A stretch of 32,598 nucleotides of DNA from Thermoleophilaceae bacterium (GTDB lineage Bacteria; Actinomycetota; Thermoleophilia; Solirubrobacterales; Thermoleophilaceae). The notes under the pieces were generated by a model, which had not been told where the DNA came from, made no database searches, and saw nothing but the letters and a program-made list of their open reading frames with translations. Position numbers and translations under genes: made by a program. The DNA lies in contig JAICJR010000013.1 in the NCBI GenBank assembly GCA_025928345.1, positions 1 to 32,598 on the forward strand, given 5' to 3'. Below are positions 1 through 8,048 of this stretch, piece by piece. Numbering within the stretch: position 1 is the stretch's first letter; each line of letters opens with the position of its first letter.

Positions 1-1853
1 CGATCATCCAGCTCCTGCTCGGCAACATGGGGCGCCCAGGCGGCGGCATCCTGGCGCTTCGCGGCCACGCGAACATCCAGGGCTCGACGGACATCCCCAC
101 GCTTTTCAACATCCTGCCGAGCTACATCCCGATGCCGCACCCGCAGCCGGAGCCCACGCTCGACAAGTTCGTGGAGCTGAACGGCCCGAGCACCGGCGCG
201 TGGGGGAGCCTCAAGTCGTACACGGTCAGCCTGCTGAAGGCCTGGTGGGGAAGCGCCGCCACGGAGGAGAACGACTTCTGCTTCAACTACATCCCGAAGA
301 TCGACGGCGACCACTCGAACTACGCCACGATGCTCAGGATGCTCGACGGCGAGATGAAGGGGTTCTTCGTCGTCGGCGAGAACCCGGCCGTGGGATCGGC
401 GAACGGCAAGCTCCAGCGACTCGCGATGGCAAAGCTCGACTGGCTCGTGGTGCGGGACACCAACATGATCGAGACCGCGACCTTCTGGCACGACTCCGAC
501 GAGATCGAGACCGGCGAGCTCGTGACGGAGGACATAGGCACCGAGGTGTTCTTCATGCCGGCCGCCGCCCACACCGAGAAGGACGGCACCTTCACGAACA
601 CCCAGCGCCTGCTGCAGTGGCACCACAAGGCGGTCGAGCCGCCGGAGGAGTGCCGCTCGGAGCTTCACTTCTTCCACGAGCTGGGGAAGAAGATCCGCGA
701 GAAGCTCGCTGACTCTGAGGACGAGCGCGACCGGCCGATCCTCGACCTCACCTGGGACTACCCGACCGTAGGTGTGCACCAGGAGCCGGACGCCGAGTCG
801 GTGCTCCAGGAGATCAACGGGCGCAACCTCGAGACGGGCGAGTTCATTCCGCAGTACGAGGCGCTGAAGGACGACGGCTCGACGTCCTGCGGGTCCTGGC
901 TCCACACCGGTATCTACAAGGACGGCGTGAACCAGACGGCGCGCAAGAAGCCGCACACCGAGCAGAACTGGGTGGCGCCGGACTGGGCCTGGTCATGGCC
1001 GAAAAACGTCCGCATCATGTACAACCGGGCGTCCGCGGGCCCGGACGGCAAGCCGTGGTCCGAGCGCAAGAAGTACGTGTGGTGGGACGAGGAGCAGGGC
1101 AAGTGGACGGGCTACGACTCGCCCGACTTCACGCCCGACAAGGAGCCCGACTACAAGCCGCCGCGAGGCGCGAGCGGGACCGAGGCGCTCACCGGGCGCG
1201 AGCCGTTCATCGTGCACCCTGACGGGCTGGGCTGGCTCTACTCGCCGGCGGGTCTCGTGGACGGGCCGTTGCCCACGCACTACGAGCCGCAGGAGTCGCC
1301 GTTCGAGAACCCGCTCTACGGCCAGCAGCAGAACCCCGCCCGGCAGCGCTACGACCGCGAGGAGAACATCTACAACCCGTTCCTGAGCGAGGTCTTCCCG
1401 TACGTTCTCACGAGCTACAGGCTCACCGAGCACCACACCGCGGGCGGCATGTCGCGCACGGTGCGCTACCTCTCGGAGCTCCAGCCCGAGCTGTTCTGCG
1501 AGGTGAGCCCGGAGCTGGCGGAGGAGCGCGGGCTGCAGCACGGCGAGTGGGCCACGGTCGTGACCGCGAGGAGCGCGATCGAGGCGCGCGTGATGGTGAC
1601 CGACCGGATCAAGCCGATCGAGGTGCAGGGCCGCACGCTCCACCAGGTGGGCCTGCCGTACCACTGGGGCAAGCGCGGCGTGGTGACCGGAGACACGGTG
1701 AACGACCTCTTCTCGCTCGCGCTCGACCCGAACGTGCACATCCAGGAGGTGAAGGCCGCCACCTGTGACATCCAGCCGGGGCGGAGGCCGCGCGGGAAGG
1801 CGCTGCTCGACTACGTGCAGGCCTACAGGGACAGGGCGGGCGCCCATGCCTAG
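1..1853 (+). CDS. Formate dehydrogenase alpha subunit (molybdopterin oxidoreductase), 5' truncated
   Basis: This is the C-terminal part of a large molybdopterin-guanine-dinucleotide enzyme that oxidises formate to CO2. The reading frame is open from base 3, so the gene starts before the window, and an internal ATG at 27 is not the start. Codons at the very edge read IIQLLLGNMGRPGGG followed by LRGHANIQGSTD, a stretch typical of FdnG/FdoG-type formate dehydrogenases. The segment VGENPAVGSANGKLQRLA and the following LDWLVVRDTNMIETATFW fit the same family. From about nt 1420 the dinucleotide-binding C-terminal domain is visible (GGMSRTVRYLSELQPELFCE and the LPYHWGKRG region). The N-terminal [4Fe-4S] motif and the catalytic Cys or Sec lie outside the window, so selenium use cannot be judged. 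The stop overlaps the start of the iron-sulfur subunit. The family call is firm; formate as substrate is inferred from family resemblance. Confidence 0.93.
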   Translation, partial: IIQLLLGNMGRPGGGILALRGHANIQGSTDIPTLFNILPSYIPMPHPQPEPTLDKFVELNGPSTGAWGSLKSYTVSLLKAWWGSAATEENDFCFNYIPKIDGDHSNYATMLRMLDGEMKGFFVVGENPAVGSANGKLQRLAMAKLDWLVVRDTNMIETATFWHDSDEIETGELVTEDIGTEVFFMPAAAHTEKDGTFTNTQRLLQWHHKAVEPPEECRSELHFFHELGKKIREKLADSEDERDRPILDLTWDYPTVGVHQEPDAESVLQEINGRNLETGEFIPQYEALKDDGSTSCGSWLHTGIYKDGVNQTARKKPHTEQNWVAPDWAWSWPKNVRIMYNRASAGPDGKPWSERKKYVWWDEEQGKWTGYDSPDFTPDKEPDYKPPRGASGTEALTGREPFIVHPDGLGWLYSPAGLVDGPLPTHYEPQESPFENPLYGQQQNPARQRYDREENIYNPFLSEVFPYVLTSYRLTEHHTAGGMSRTVRYLSELQPELFCEVSPELAEERGLQHGEWATVVTARSAIEARVMVTDRIKPIEVQGRTLHQVGLPYHWGKRGVVTGDTVNDLFSLALDPNVHIQEVKAATCDIQPGRRPRGKALLDYVQAYRDRAGAHA

Positions 1854-2763
1854 CCACAAGCTGCTCGAGCTCGAGACCCATTCCTGGCCCGGCTCCTACG
1901 GCGACTCCGCCGAGCCGCGGATGGGCTTCTTCACGGACACCTCGATCTGCATCGGCTGCAAGGCGTGCGAGGTGGCGTGCAAGGAGTGGAACCACGTGCC
2001 CGACTCGCTGCAGGGCTTCAGCGGCAAGTCGTACGACAACACGACGGCGCTCGGTGCGAACGACTGGCGCCACGTGGCCTTCATCGAGCAGCGCAAGCCG
2101 CTCGGGGCGGAGGCGGCCGCGGAGGACCTGGTGCAGGCGGCGGAGCGCGCGAGCGCCACGGATGGCTGGGGGCTCCAGACCTATCAGGACGGCGAGGGCG
2201 TGCGCTGGCTCATGGCGTCCGACGTGTGCAAGCACTGCACGTCCGCGGCGTGCCTCGACGTGTGTCCCACGGGCGCGCTCTTCCGCACCGAGTTCGGCAC
2301 CGTGGTGGTGCAGGAGGACATCTGCAACGGCTGCGGCTACTGCGTGCCGGCGTGCCCCTTCGGCGTGATCGACAAGCGCGAGGACGACGGCCGGGTGTGG
2401 AAGTGCACCCTCTGCTACGACCGCCTGCGCGAGGACATGGAGCCGGCATGCGCGCAGGCGTGCCCGACGAACTCGATCCAATTCGGCGAGCTGGGCGAAC
2501 TGCGCGAGCGCGCCGAGAAGCGGCTCGAGCAGATGGCCGCCGCCGGCCAGACCGAGGCGCGGCTGTATGGCGCGGACTCTGAGGACGGGGTGGACGGCTT
2601 TGGCGCGTTCTTCCTGCTGCTCGACGAGCCCGAGGTCTACGGCCTGCCGCCGGATCCGGTGGTGACCACGCGGAACGTGGGCCAGGTCTGGGCCGGTGTG
2701 TTCGCGGGCGCGGCGGCGCTCGGCGCGGGCATCGCCGCCGCCTTCATCGGGGGTCGCAAGTGA
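1846..2763 (+). CDS. Formate dehydrogenase iron-sulfur (beta) subunit
   Basis: This electron-transfer subunit would carry electrons from the molybdenum subunit to the membrane subunit. The start is the ATG at 1846, which overlaps the upstream stop by 8 bases (protein begins MPSHKLLELE); a longer frame runs further upstream only inside the alpha gene. The 305-residue protein has four cysteine clusters for four [4Fe-4S] centres: CIGCKACEVACKEW, CKHCTSAACLDVCPTGAL, CNGCGYCVPACPFGVI, and CTLCYDRL followed by CAQACPTNS. Near the C-terminus a single hydrophobic helix (VWAGVFAGAAALGAGIAAAF) ends in GGRK, like the membrane anchor of FdnH/HybA-type subunits. No Tat signal is visible here; export would depend on the alpha subunit. 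The overlapping starts and stops of the three genes indicate translational coupling and a single complex. Confidence 0.93.
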   Translation: MPSHKLLELETHSWPGSYGDSAEPRMGFFTDTSICIGCKACEVACKEWNHVPDSLQGFSGKSYDNTTALGANDWRHVAFIEQRKPLGAEAAAEDLVQAAERASATDGWGLQTYQDGEGVRWLMASDVCKHCTSAACLDVCPTGALFRTEFGTVVVQEDICNGCGYCVPACPFGVIDKREDDGRVWKCTLCYDRLREDMEPACAQACPTNSIQFGELGELRERAEKRLEQMAAAGQTEARLYGADSEDGVDGFGAFFLLLDEPEVYGLPPDPVVTTRNVGQVWAGVFAGAAALGAGIAAAFIGGRK

Positions 2764-3734
2764 CACGCGAAGCCGTGCGGGGCGAGCGCATTCGCGAGCG
2801 CTCGATGGTCCCGCGCGCCGAGCCTCAGTCGTACTACGGGCAGCCGGTGCTCAAGGAGCCGGTGTGGACCCCGGAGATCCCCTTCTACTTCTACACGGGC
2901 GGGCTCGGCGGCAGCTCGGCAATGCTGGCGCTAGTGGCCGAACTGCGCGGCAACAGCAAGCTCGCGCGCCGCGCCTGGCTCGTCGCGCTCGGTGGCGTGA
3001 CGGCGAGCCCCGCGCTGCTCATCTCGGACCTGGGCAAGCCGTCGCGCTTCCTCAACATGCTGCGGATGTTCAAGGTCACCTCGCCGATGAGCGTGGGCTC
3101 CTGGATCCTCAGCGGGAGCGGAGCCTTCACCGCGATAGCCGTCGGGAGCGAGTTCACCGGGCTCTATCCCGCACTCGGCCGGGCGGCGAAGGTGAATGCC
3201 GCGCTGCTCGGCCTGCCGCTCGCCACCTACACGGCGGGGCTCGTGTCGAACACTTCCGTACCCGTCTGGCACAACGCGCGCTTCACGCTGCCGATCGTGT
3301 TCGCCGGCAGCTCCGCCGCGAGCTCAGGGGCGGCCGCGGCCGCCCTCACGCCGCTGCGGCACGCCGGGCCGGCCCGTAGGCTCGCCGTGGGTGGAGCGGT
3401 CACCTCCGTGGCGGCCGCGTTGACCATGGAGAAGACGCTCGGAGAGATCGGCGAGCCGTACAGCCGCGGCGTGTCCGGGAAGCTCACGCGCCTGGCGGGC
3501 GGCCTGAGCCTCGCGGGGGCGGCGCTGATGGCGGCGCGCGGTGGCAGCTCGAGAGGCGCCGCTATCGCGGCCGGCGCCGTGATCACCGCCGGCGTGATCA
3601 CCGAGCGCTGGGCCGTGTTCCGCGCAGGCTTCCAATCGGCAAACGATCCGAAGTACACGGTGGGTCCGCAGCGGGCGCGAATCGAGCGCGGCGAGACGCG
3701 CGGAGCGGCCCGCCGGGCCCAAGCTGGCGCCTGA
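2760..3734 (+). CDS. NrfD/PsrC-type quinone-reactive membrane subunit
   Basis: This 324-residue multi-helix membrane protein is the likely quinone-reducing anchor of the formate dehydrogenase complex. The GTG at 2760 overlaps the stop of the beta subunit (GTGA); an internal ATG at 2805 is an alternative that would remove 15 residues. Family signals are IPFYFYTGGLGGSSAM near the N-terminus, the segment ISDLGKPSRFLNMLR, and MFKVTSPMSVGSWIL, all typical of NrfD-like proteins. Several further hydrophobic helices follow, and the C-terminus is a short basic tail. Classical FDH-N uses a cytochrome b subunit with haem ligands instead, so this enzyme appears to have an NrfD-type module that needs no haem. 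Its natural acceptor would be menaquinone, by inference. The gene ends the operon; 87 non-coding bases follow. Confidence 0.9.
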   Translation: MTREAVRGERIRERSMVPRAEPQSYYGQPVLKEPVWTPEIPFYFYTGGLGGSSAMLALVAELRGNSKLARRAWLVALGGVTASPALLISDLGKPSRFLNMLRMFKVTSPMSVGSWILSGSGAFTAIAVGSEFTGLYPALGRAAKVNAALLGLPLATYTAGLVSNTSVPVWHNARFTLPIVFAGSSAASSGAAAAALTPLRHAGPARRLAVGGAVTSVAAALTMEKTLGEIGEPYSRGVSGKLTRLAGGLSLAGAALMAARGGSSRGAAIAAGAVITAGVITERWAVFRAGFQSANDPKYTVGPQRARIERGETRGAARRAQAGA

Positions 3735-3821
3735 ACACACGCGTTCGCCCCGGTCGGCCTGACAAGTCACGCCTTTTTCGCGTTACAGCGGGGTAATACA
3801 CGGCTTGAGGAGGCCGAGCTT

Positions 3822-4259
3822 TTGGCTCAGGAGGCGGGGGCCGTAAGCAGCGGAGACGCTGCCCCGAACACGATCGCGCTCGTACGACGCGCCTACCGCG
3901 CGTTCGCCACGAACGACGAGAAGCTCTTGCGCCGGCTATGTCACGAGTCGCTCGAGGTGCGGCCCGTGGACGCTCTCGGCTTCGTGAGCGAGACACTCCA
4001 CGGCTTCGACGCCGCGCGTGACTGGGTGCGGCGCCGCCGCGCCCTCGGCTACGAGGTGTCGATCTGGATCCGCACGCTCGAGGCGGTGAGCGACGACACC
4101 GTGCTCGGCGTCGGCGTGGTGTCCGAGCATGGGCGCACCGGGAACGGCTACGCGGCCACCGTGGCGTGGGTGTGGCACGTGCGCGACGGGCGCATCGACT
4201 GCGTCTACGGCTACCCCAGCGAGGCGGCCGCGCGGCGGGGCCTCAACGGCCGGGAGTAG
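3822..4259 (+). CDS. SnoaL-like / NTF2-fold protein
   Basis: A 145-residue protein with the pattern of the SnoaL-like (NTF2-like) fold: an N-terminal helix (TIALVRRAYRAFATNDEKLL), a central strand region, and a C-terminal sheet ending VAWVWHVRDGRIDCVYGYPS. That last segment, hydrophobic strands around a DGRI turn, is the most typical part of the fold. The start is a TTG at 3822, chosen because a good Shine-Dalgarno sequence (TGAGGAGG, about 3805-3812) lies 9 bases upstream and no ATG or GTG fits. Members of this fold range from isomerases and cyclases to binding proteins without activity, and nothing here fixes a reaction. Its 3' end overlaps the convergent nucleotidyltransferase gene by 17 bases. 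A TAATAC hexamer at 3794-3799 could be the -10 element. Confidence 0.8.
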   Translation: MAQEAGAVSSGDAAPNTIALVRRAYRAFATNDEKLLRRLCHESLEVRPVDALGFVSETLHGFDAARDWVRRRRALGYEVSIWIRTLEAVSDDTVLGVGVVSEHGRTGNGYAATVAWVWHVRDGRIDCVYGYPSEAAARRGLNGRE

Positions 4260-4869
4260 CCGTCCGCCCGCCGACCACTCGCACGTGGCCGCGCCCGCTG
4301 GCGGTGGCCGCCGCCGGCGGAATGAGCTCCAGCTCCTCGGCGAGAACGAAGAACGGCCTCGCGTACGGCGAGGCTGAGGTGCGCTCGCGCAACGACTCCC
4401 AGTCGATCTGCTCACGCAGGGCGCGCGCGATCTGGATGAGCGACGTGTACGACAGGGAGTGCTCGTCCAGCGCGAGCAGCTTGGTGGTGAGCATGTCCTC
4501 GAGAGACATCACAGGCATGCGGATCGCGAGCACGTCGATCTCCTCGGCGCGCCGGATCACGTCGTCCGTCATGGGAAGGCCCTTGGGCATAAAGATCAGG
4601 TCCAGCATCACCTCGCCATCCCACGCCTTGTAGAGCCAGCCCTCGGGCGGTCGCTCGCTGCGCATCCCGGTGGCCTCCAGGCATGCCAGTGCCGCCTCCG
4701 CATCATCCGGCTTGACCATGATGTCGAGGTCGTGCCGCGGCTCGGGGCCGCCGCGCGCCCAGCTCGCCACGCTGCCGCCCACCACGAAGGGGATGTCTGC
4801 GTCGCGCAGCGCGGCCGTGGCCTTCTTCAGCGTCTCGCCCATGGCCTCAAAAGGCTGATCCTGCCCCAT
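4243..4869 (-). CDS. Nucleotidyltransferase-fold protein
   Basis: A 208-residue protein with the minimal nucleotidyltransferase signature: GGS at residues 31-33 (in FVVGGSVASWARGG) and DLD at 47-49 (RHDLDIMV), with the two aspartates as probable metal ligands. A further acidic strand (EVMLDLIFMP) may supply the third carboxylate. This arrangement resembles small nucleotidyltransferases related to the AbiEii toxin group and to antibiotic adenylyltransferases, but no adjacent antitoxin gene is seen, so a toxin role is not supported. The start is placed at the ATG at 4869 (MGQDQPFEAM); the ATG at 4842 is an alternative. The frame stays open further upstream, but that stretch overlaps the divergent phosphoesterase gene. 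Its substrate is unknown. Confidence 0.78.
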   Translation of the reverse strand: MGQDQPFEAMGETLKKATAALRDADIPFVVGGSVASWARGGPEPRHDLDIMVKPDDAEAALACLEATGMRSERPPEGWLYKAWDGEVMLDLIFMPKGLPMTDDVIRRAEEIDVLAIRMPVMSLEDMLTTKLLALDEHSLSYTSLIQIARALREQIDWESLRERTSASPYARPFFVLAEELELIPPAAATASGRGHVRVVGGRTATPGR

Positions 4870-4930
4870 GTGCGGTCCATACCCTGGGGCGCGCTTTTCG
4901 ACTCGGGCGTGCTCGGGTAGGCACTCCCAG

Positions 4931-5719
4931 ATGGAGGTTCGAACGAACGGCGCTCCGGCGGAAGCCCCTGAACAGGCGACCATCCGGATCGCCGCGGCAG
5001 GGGACATCCACGTGAGCGACGCCAACGCGGAGGCGACCGAGACGGCGTTCCGGGAGATCGACGGCACGGTTGACCTGATCCTGCTGGCCGGCGACCTCAC
5101 GACGCTGGGCGAGCGCTCGCAAGCGGAGGTGCTGGCGCGGATCTGCGAGCCGGTGGAGACGCCGATCTTCGCCGTGCTCGGCAACCACGACTGGCACTCC
5201 GGCTGCCGCGACGCGCTCGTGGACACGGTTGAGGACGCGGGCGTGCGCGTGCTCGATCCCGGTTGCGCCACCCGCTATGTGAACGGCGTGGAGCTCGGGA
5301 TCGTCGGTGCGAAGGGCTTCGTGGGCGGCTTCCCGGGGTCGCACCTGCCGGACTTCGGCGAGCCGTCGCTCCGCGAGGTCTACGCGGAGACCGGGGAGGA
5401 GGTTGAGGCCCTCGACGAGGGTCTGCGCGCCGTGGCCGCCTGCCCGTTCCGGATCGTCCTTCTGCACTACGCGCCAACGATCGACACGTTGCGCGGGGAG
5501 CCCGAGGCGATCTGGTCGTTCCTTGGCACGGACCGCCTGGCCGCACCGATCATCGAGCACCAGCCGGACCTCGTCCTTCACGGGCACGCCCACGCGGGGT
5601 CGTTCGAGGGCGATCTGGCCGGCGTCCCGGTGTTCAACGTGTCCGTGCCCGTGATCGGGCGCGACTTCTGGGTGTTCGAGCTGAGCGGCGCCGCGCGGCA
5701 CCCCGCCGAGATCCACTGA
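4931..5719 (+). CDS. Calcineurin-like metallophosphoesterase
   Basis: A 262-residue metal-dependent phosphoesterase. The family motifs appear in order: GDIH (D25, H27), GDLTTLG (D55), GNHD (N85, H86), a histidine in LLHYAP, and the closing GHAHAG. Together these make a complete dinuclear metal site, so the enzyme should be active. The start is the ATG at 4931; a longer frame begins at 4868 but would run into the promoter region shared with the divergent nucleotidyltransferase gene. There is no signal peptide or membrane helix, so it is probably cytoplasmic. Substrates in this superfamily include cyclic nucleotides, phosphoproteins and nucleic acids, and the sequence does not show which applies. 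It reads as a single-gene unit. Confidence 0.87.
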   Translation: MEVRTNGAPAEAPEQATIRIAAAGDIHVSDANAEATETAFREIDGTVDLILLAGDLTTLGERSQAEVLARICEPVETPIFAVLGNHDWHSGCRDALVDTVEDAGVRVLDPGCATRYVNGVELGIVGAKGFVGGFPGSHLPDFGEPSLREVYAETGEEVEALDEGLRAVAACPFRIVLLHYAPTIDTLRGEPEAIWSFLGTDRLAAPIIEHQPDLVLHGHAHAGSFEGDLAGVPVFNVSVPVIGRDFWVFELSGAARHPAEIH

Positions 5720-5775
5720 CGTCACGAACCTGACGCAGGCGTTTCGCTCCCCGCCCAACCGGGCAGCCGGGCGAT

Positions 5776-6027
5776 ATGACCTCCGGTACACGCCTGCTCA
5801 TCGCCTTCACGCTCGCGGCCGCCATCGTGGTGGGCGCGATCATCTCGCTGGCCACCGGCAGCTGGTGGTTCCTGGCGCTCGCGGTCGCGGTGCACGGGTT
5901 CGCCACATTCGTGGTGATGGCGACGATCGGCAACCGCCTGCGCGAGCAGGACAAGCCCGATCCGGTGACCGAAGCGCGCCTGCTCGAGGAGCGCGGAGAA
6001 GGCAAGCACCACCACGTGGCGACGTAG
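5776..6027 (+). CDS. Small two-helix membrane protein
   Basis: An 83-residue protein of unknown function. Two hydrophobic helices are visible (about residues 6-25, LLIAFTLAAAIVVGAIISLA, and 29-50), joined by a very short turn containing SWW. A charged C-terminal tail follows (RLREQDKPDPVTEARLLEER) and ends in a His-rich GKHHHVAT. The hairpin topology suggests that both termini lie on the cytoplasmic side. No clear Shine-Dalgarno sequence precedes the ATG. The gene lies in a short gap between the phosphoesterase and the SDR gene, 17 bases before the latter, so it may share a transcript with it. I do not recognise a family. Confidence 0.65.
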   Translation: MTSGTRLLIAFTLAAAIVVGAIISLATGSWWFLALAVAVHGFATFVVMATIGNRLREQDKPDPVTEARLLEERGEGKHHHVAT

Positions 6028-6030
6028 CCG

Positions 6031-6036
6031 TACACT
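6031..6036 (+). promoter_or_regulatory. Possible -10 element of a leaderless SDR transcript
   Basis: TACACT fits the TAnnnT pattern of a -10 hexamer and is followed by 8 bases and then the GTG start. Transcription would begin at or next to the start codon. No good -35 is seen, so this single site is weak. It is listed because the same layout recurs at several genes here. Confidence 0.35.
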
Positions 6037-6044
6037 GCCGCGCC

Positions 6045-7124
6045 GTGCCGAGCGGCGTCATCTTCTTCACGGGATTTCCGGGCTTCATCGGGCGCCGGCT
6101 CGTCAGCGAGCTCCTCGCACATGACTCCGAGGCGCGCATCGCCGCTCTCGTCGAGCCGCGCTTCGCCTCGGCCGCCCGCGAGGCTGCGACCGAGATAGCG
6201 CCGGACCGGATCGAAATCGTCGAGGGCGACATCGCCGACCGTCGCCTCGGACTGGCGGACGATGTGTACGAGCGCCTGGTTGCCGAGACCATCAGCGCCT
6301 ACCACCTCGCCGCGATCTACAACCTGGCGGTGCCGCTCGAGATCGCGCAGCGCGTGAACGTGGACGGCACCGGCAACGTGCTCGAGCTGTGCGCTCGCTG
6401 CGAGCGGCTCACCAGACTCAACTACGTGAGCACCGCATATGTGGCCGGCGACCGCCACGGCGTGGTGTACGAGCACGAGCTGGCGCTCGGCCAGGGCTTC
6501 AAGAACCACTACGAGTCCACGAAGTTCCAGGCCGAGCTCTGGGTGCGGGGGATGATGGACAAGGTGCCCACCACCATCTACCGGCCCGCGATCGTGGTGG
6601 GCGACTCGAAGACGGGGGAGACGCAGAAGTTCGACGGGCCGTACTACTTCCTGCGCACGATCGCGCGCTCGGTGCAGCAGCGGATCCCGATCCCGCAGTT
6701 CGGCCGCGCGGCGGCGCCGTTCAACTGCGTGCCGCTCGACTTCATCGTGGACGCGATGGTGGCCGTCGCCGACGATCCGGAGGCGCTCGGCAAGACGCTG
6801 CACCTCGTGGACCCCGAGCCGGTCACGGCGGCCGAGGTGGCGCGCATCTTCAGCCGTGAGTACGCGCACCGCGATCCGCAGCTGCGGCTGCCGCCGGCAC
6901 TGGTGGAGAACGCACTGCGGATCAAGGCCGTCCGCGACCTATACGGCGGCGCGCCGCACGAGGCGATCCGCTACCTCAACCACCCGGTGCGCTTCGACAC
7001 CCGCAACGCCACCGACGTGCTGTCGCGGCACGGGCTGCGCTGTCCGCGGCTCGAGGAATACGCGGGCCCGGTCGTGCAGTTCTTCAAGGCACATGAGCAC
7101 GATCCCGCGCTGATGCCAGCGTGA
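6045..7124 (+). CDS. Extended SDR family NAD(P)-dependent reductase/epimerase
   Basis: A 359-residue extended short-chain dehydrogenase/reductase. The nucleotide-binding motif is TGFPGFIG near the N-terminus. A GDI acidic turn follows (IVEGDIADRR), then the AAIYNL strand, and the catalytic pair appears as YESTKF (Tyr-x3-Lys). The C-terminal half (LHLVDPEPVTAAEVARIF) is the substrate domain. The overall pattern is closest to the 'NAD-binding 4'/thioester-reductase-like group, which includes fatty acyl-CoA reductases and sugar-nucleotide epimerases; the substrate cannot be read from sequence. The start is the GTG at 6045, because the Rossmann motif begins only six residues later and the upstream extension overlaps another gene. 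A TACACT hexamer ends 8 bases before this GTG. The 3' end overlaps the convergent transporter gene by 41 bases. Confidence 0.85.
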   Translation: MPSGVIFFTGFPGFIGRRLVSELLAHDSEARIAALVEPRFASAAREAATEIAPDRIEIVEGDIADRRLGLADDVYERLVAETISAYHLAAIYNLAVPLEIAQRVNVDGTGNVLELCARCERLTRLNYVSTAYVAGDRHGVVYEHELALGQGFKNHYESTKFQAELWVRGMMDKVPTTIYRPAIVVGDSKTGETQKFDGPYYFLRTIARSVQQRIPIPQFGRAAAPFNCVPLDFIVDAMVAVADDPEALGKTLHLVDPEPVTAAEVARIFSREYAHRDPQLRLPPALVENALRIKAVRDLYGGAPHEAIRYLNHPVRFDTRNATDVLSRHGLRCPRLEEYAGPVVQFFKAHEHDPALMPA

Positions 7125-8016
7125 CGAACGCGATCGCCGTGCCGAGCCATGCCACCACCGCCAGCGGGGTGAATATGTCGAACACGACGCGGCCCGGCGG
7201 GACGCTGGCCGTGAGCCAGAGTGCGTGGCTTGCGACGGCGAGCATCCCGAGCGGGAACACGCTGCTCCAGCGGCCGGTTGTGTAGAGCGGCGGGCGTCTG
7301 AGGCGCCAGCCCTCGCCGGCCACCAGGATGGGGAGCCAGCACAGCGCCACGATCCAGACCACGAGCGTGAGCACGCGCGCCGCGTCGTGCGGACCCCAAT
7401 GAAGAGCCGTCACGCCGGCGAGCACGCGGCTGCCGGCAAGCGTGGCGATTGCGAGCGCGCCCATCGCCACCCAGTGCTCGCCCTGCACGTCGTCGATCTC
7501 AAGGGAGCCGCGCCGGGCGCGCTCGGTGATCAGCCACATCACGAGCGCATAGAGCGCGAGCCCGAGCAGCCAGCAGGCCGCGCAGAAGGCGAGCAGCGCG
7601 TCCGAATGGATCCGGCGCGCGATCGGCTCCCCCGCCACCGCCAGCGAGCTCGTCGCGACCGGAGCGAGGAGCCACGAAGGCCTGACCACGTGATCGTGCA
7701 TCCGGACCCGCAGCACCTGCCACACGGTGGCGACCCACGCCGCCACCCCCAGGGCCCAGAGCACCACCGACACCGCATGCGACCTGCTGAGCGAAGCCAG
7801 CACCTCCGTGGCCGCGACGAACGCAAACAGCTGTACGGCGTCGGCGCGTGAGTCCGGAGTCCAGCGCGACCTCACGTGCAGAGCGACGAGCACGACGTAC
7901 AGCACTGAGGCCACTCCTGCGACCACCCAGGCGATCGTCCCGAACCCGGCATCCCGCACCGCGAGCCCGACGATCCCCGTCGCCATGACAGCAGTGAAGA
8001 ACGCAGGCCGGTACAC
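7084..8016 (-). CDS. TDT/SLAC1-family anion or tellurite/dicarboxylate transporter
   Basis: A 310-residue membrane protein with about ten hydrophobic helices. The N-terminal RPAFFTAVMATGIVGLA and the C-terminal WSSVFPLGMLAVASHAL match the pattern of the tellurite-resistance/dicarboxylate transporter (TDT) family, which includes TehA, Mae1-type malate transporters and SLAC1 anion channels. It would move a small anion across the cytoplasmic membrane; the ion is not determinable here. The start is taken as the GTG at 8016, right before the first helix (protein begins MYRPAFF). Longer starts would extend into the neighbouring GNAT gene. Upstream of the GTG there is a TAATCA hexamer 7 bases away. 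The stop lies inside the 3' end of the convergent SDR gene. Confidence 0.8.
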   Translation of the reverse strand: MYRPAFFTAVMATGIVGLAVRDAGFGTIAWVVAGVASVLYVVLVALHVRSRWTPDSRADAVQLFAFVAATEVLASLSRSHAVSVVLWALGVAAWVATVWQVLRVRMHDHVVRPSWLLAPVATSSLAVAGEPIARRIHSDALLAFCAACWLLGLALYALVMWLITERARRGSLEIDDVQGEHWVAMGALAIATLAGSRVLAGVTALHWGPHDAARVLTLVVWIVALCWLPILVAGEGWRLRRPPLYTTGRWSSVFPLGMLAVASHALWLTASVPPGRVVFDIFTPLAVVAWLGTAIAFVTLASARDRAHVP

Positions 8017-8023
8017 GGAATGC

Positions 8024-8029
8024 TGATTA
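8024..8029 (-). promoter_or_regulatory. Possible -10 element of the TDT transporter gene
   Basis: Read on the minus strand the bases are TAATCA, followed by 7 bases and the GTG at 8016. The last position departs from the usual T. It lies just downstream of the GNAT stop. Confidence is low on its own; it follows the spacing seen at other genes in the window. Confidence 0.3.
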
Positions 8030-8048
8030 CCCGCCGGGGCCGTGCGGC

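Noticed and set aside
3735-3821. Possible RNA gene or riboswitch in the gap after the NrfD gene
   Set aside because: Only 87 bases, no convincing stem set or tRNA-like arms; a TAATAC hexamer and the Shine-Dalgarno sequence explain the visible signals.
4243-4869. Toxin-antitoxin or phage-defence role for the nucleotidyltransferase
   Set aside because: No antitoxin or other defence gene is adjacent, and the GGS/DLD signature is shared by many unrelated enzymes.
5717-5724. TGACGTCA palindrome at the phosphoesterase stop
   Set aside because: It includes the stop codon, is only 8 bases long, and no promoter is placed near it; chance is likely.
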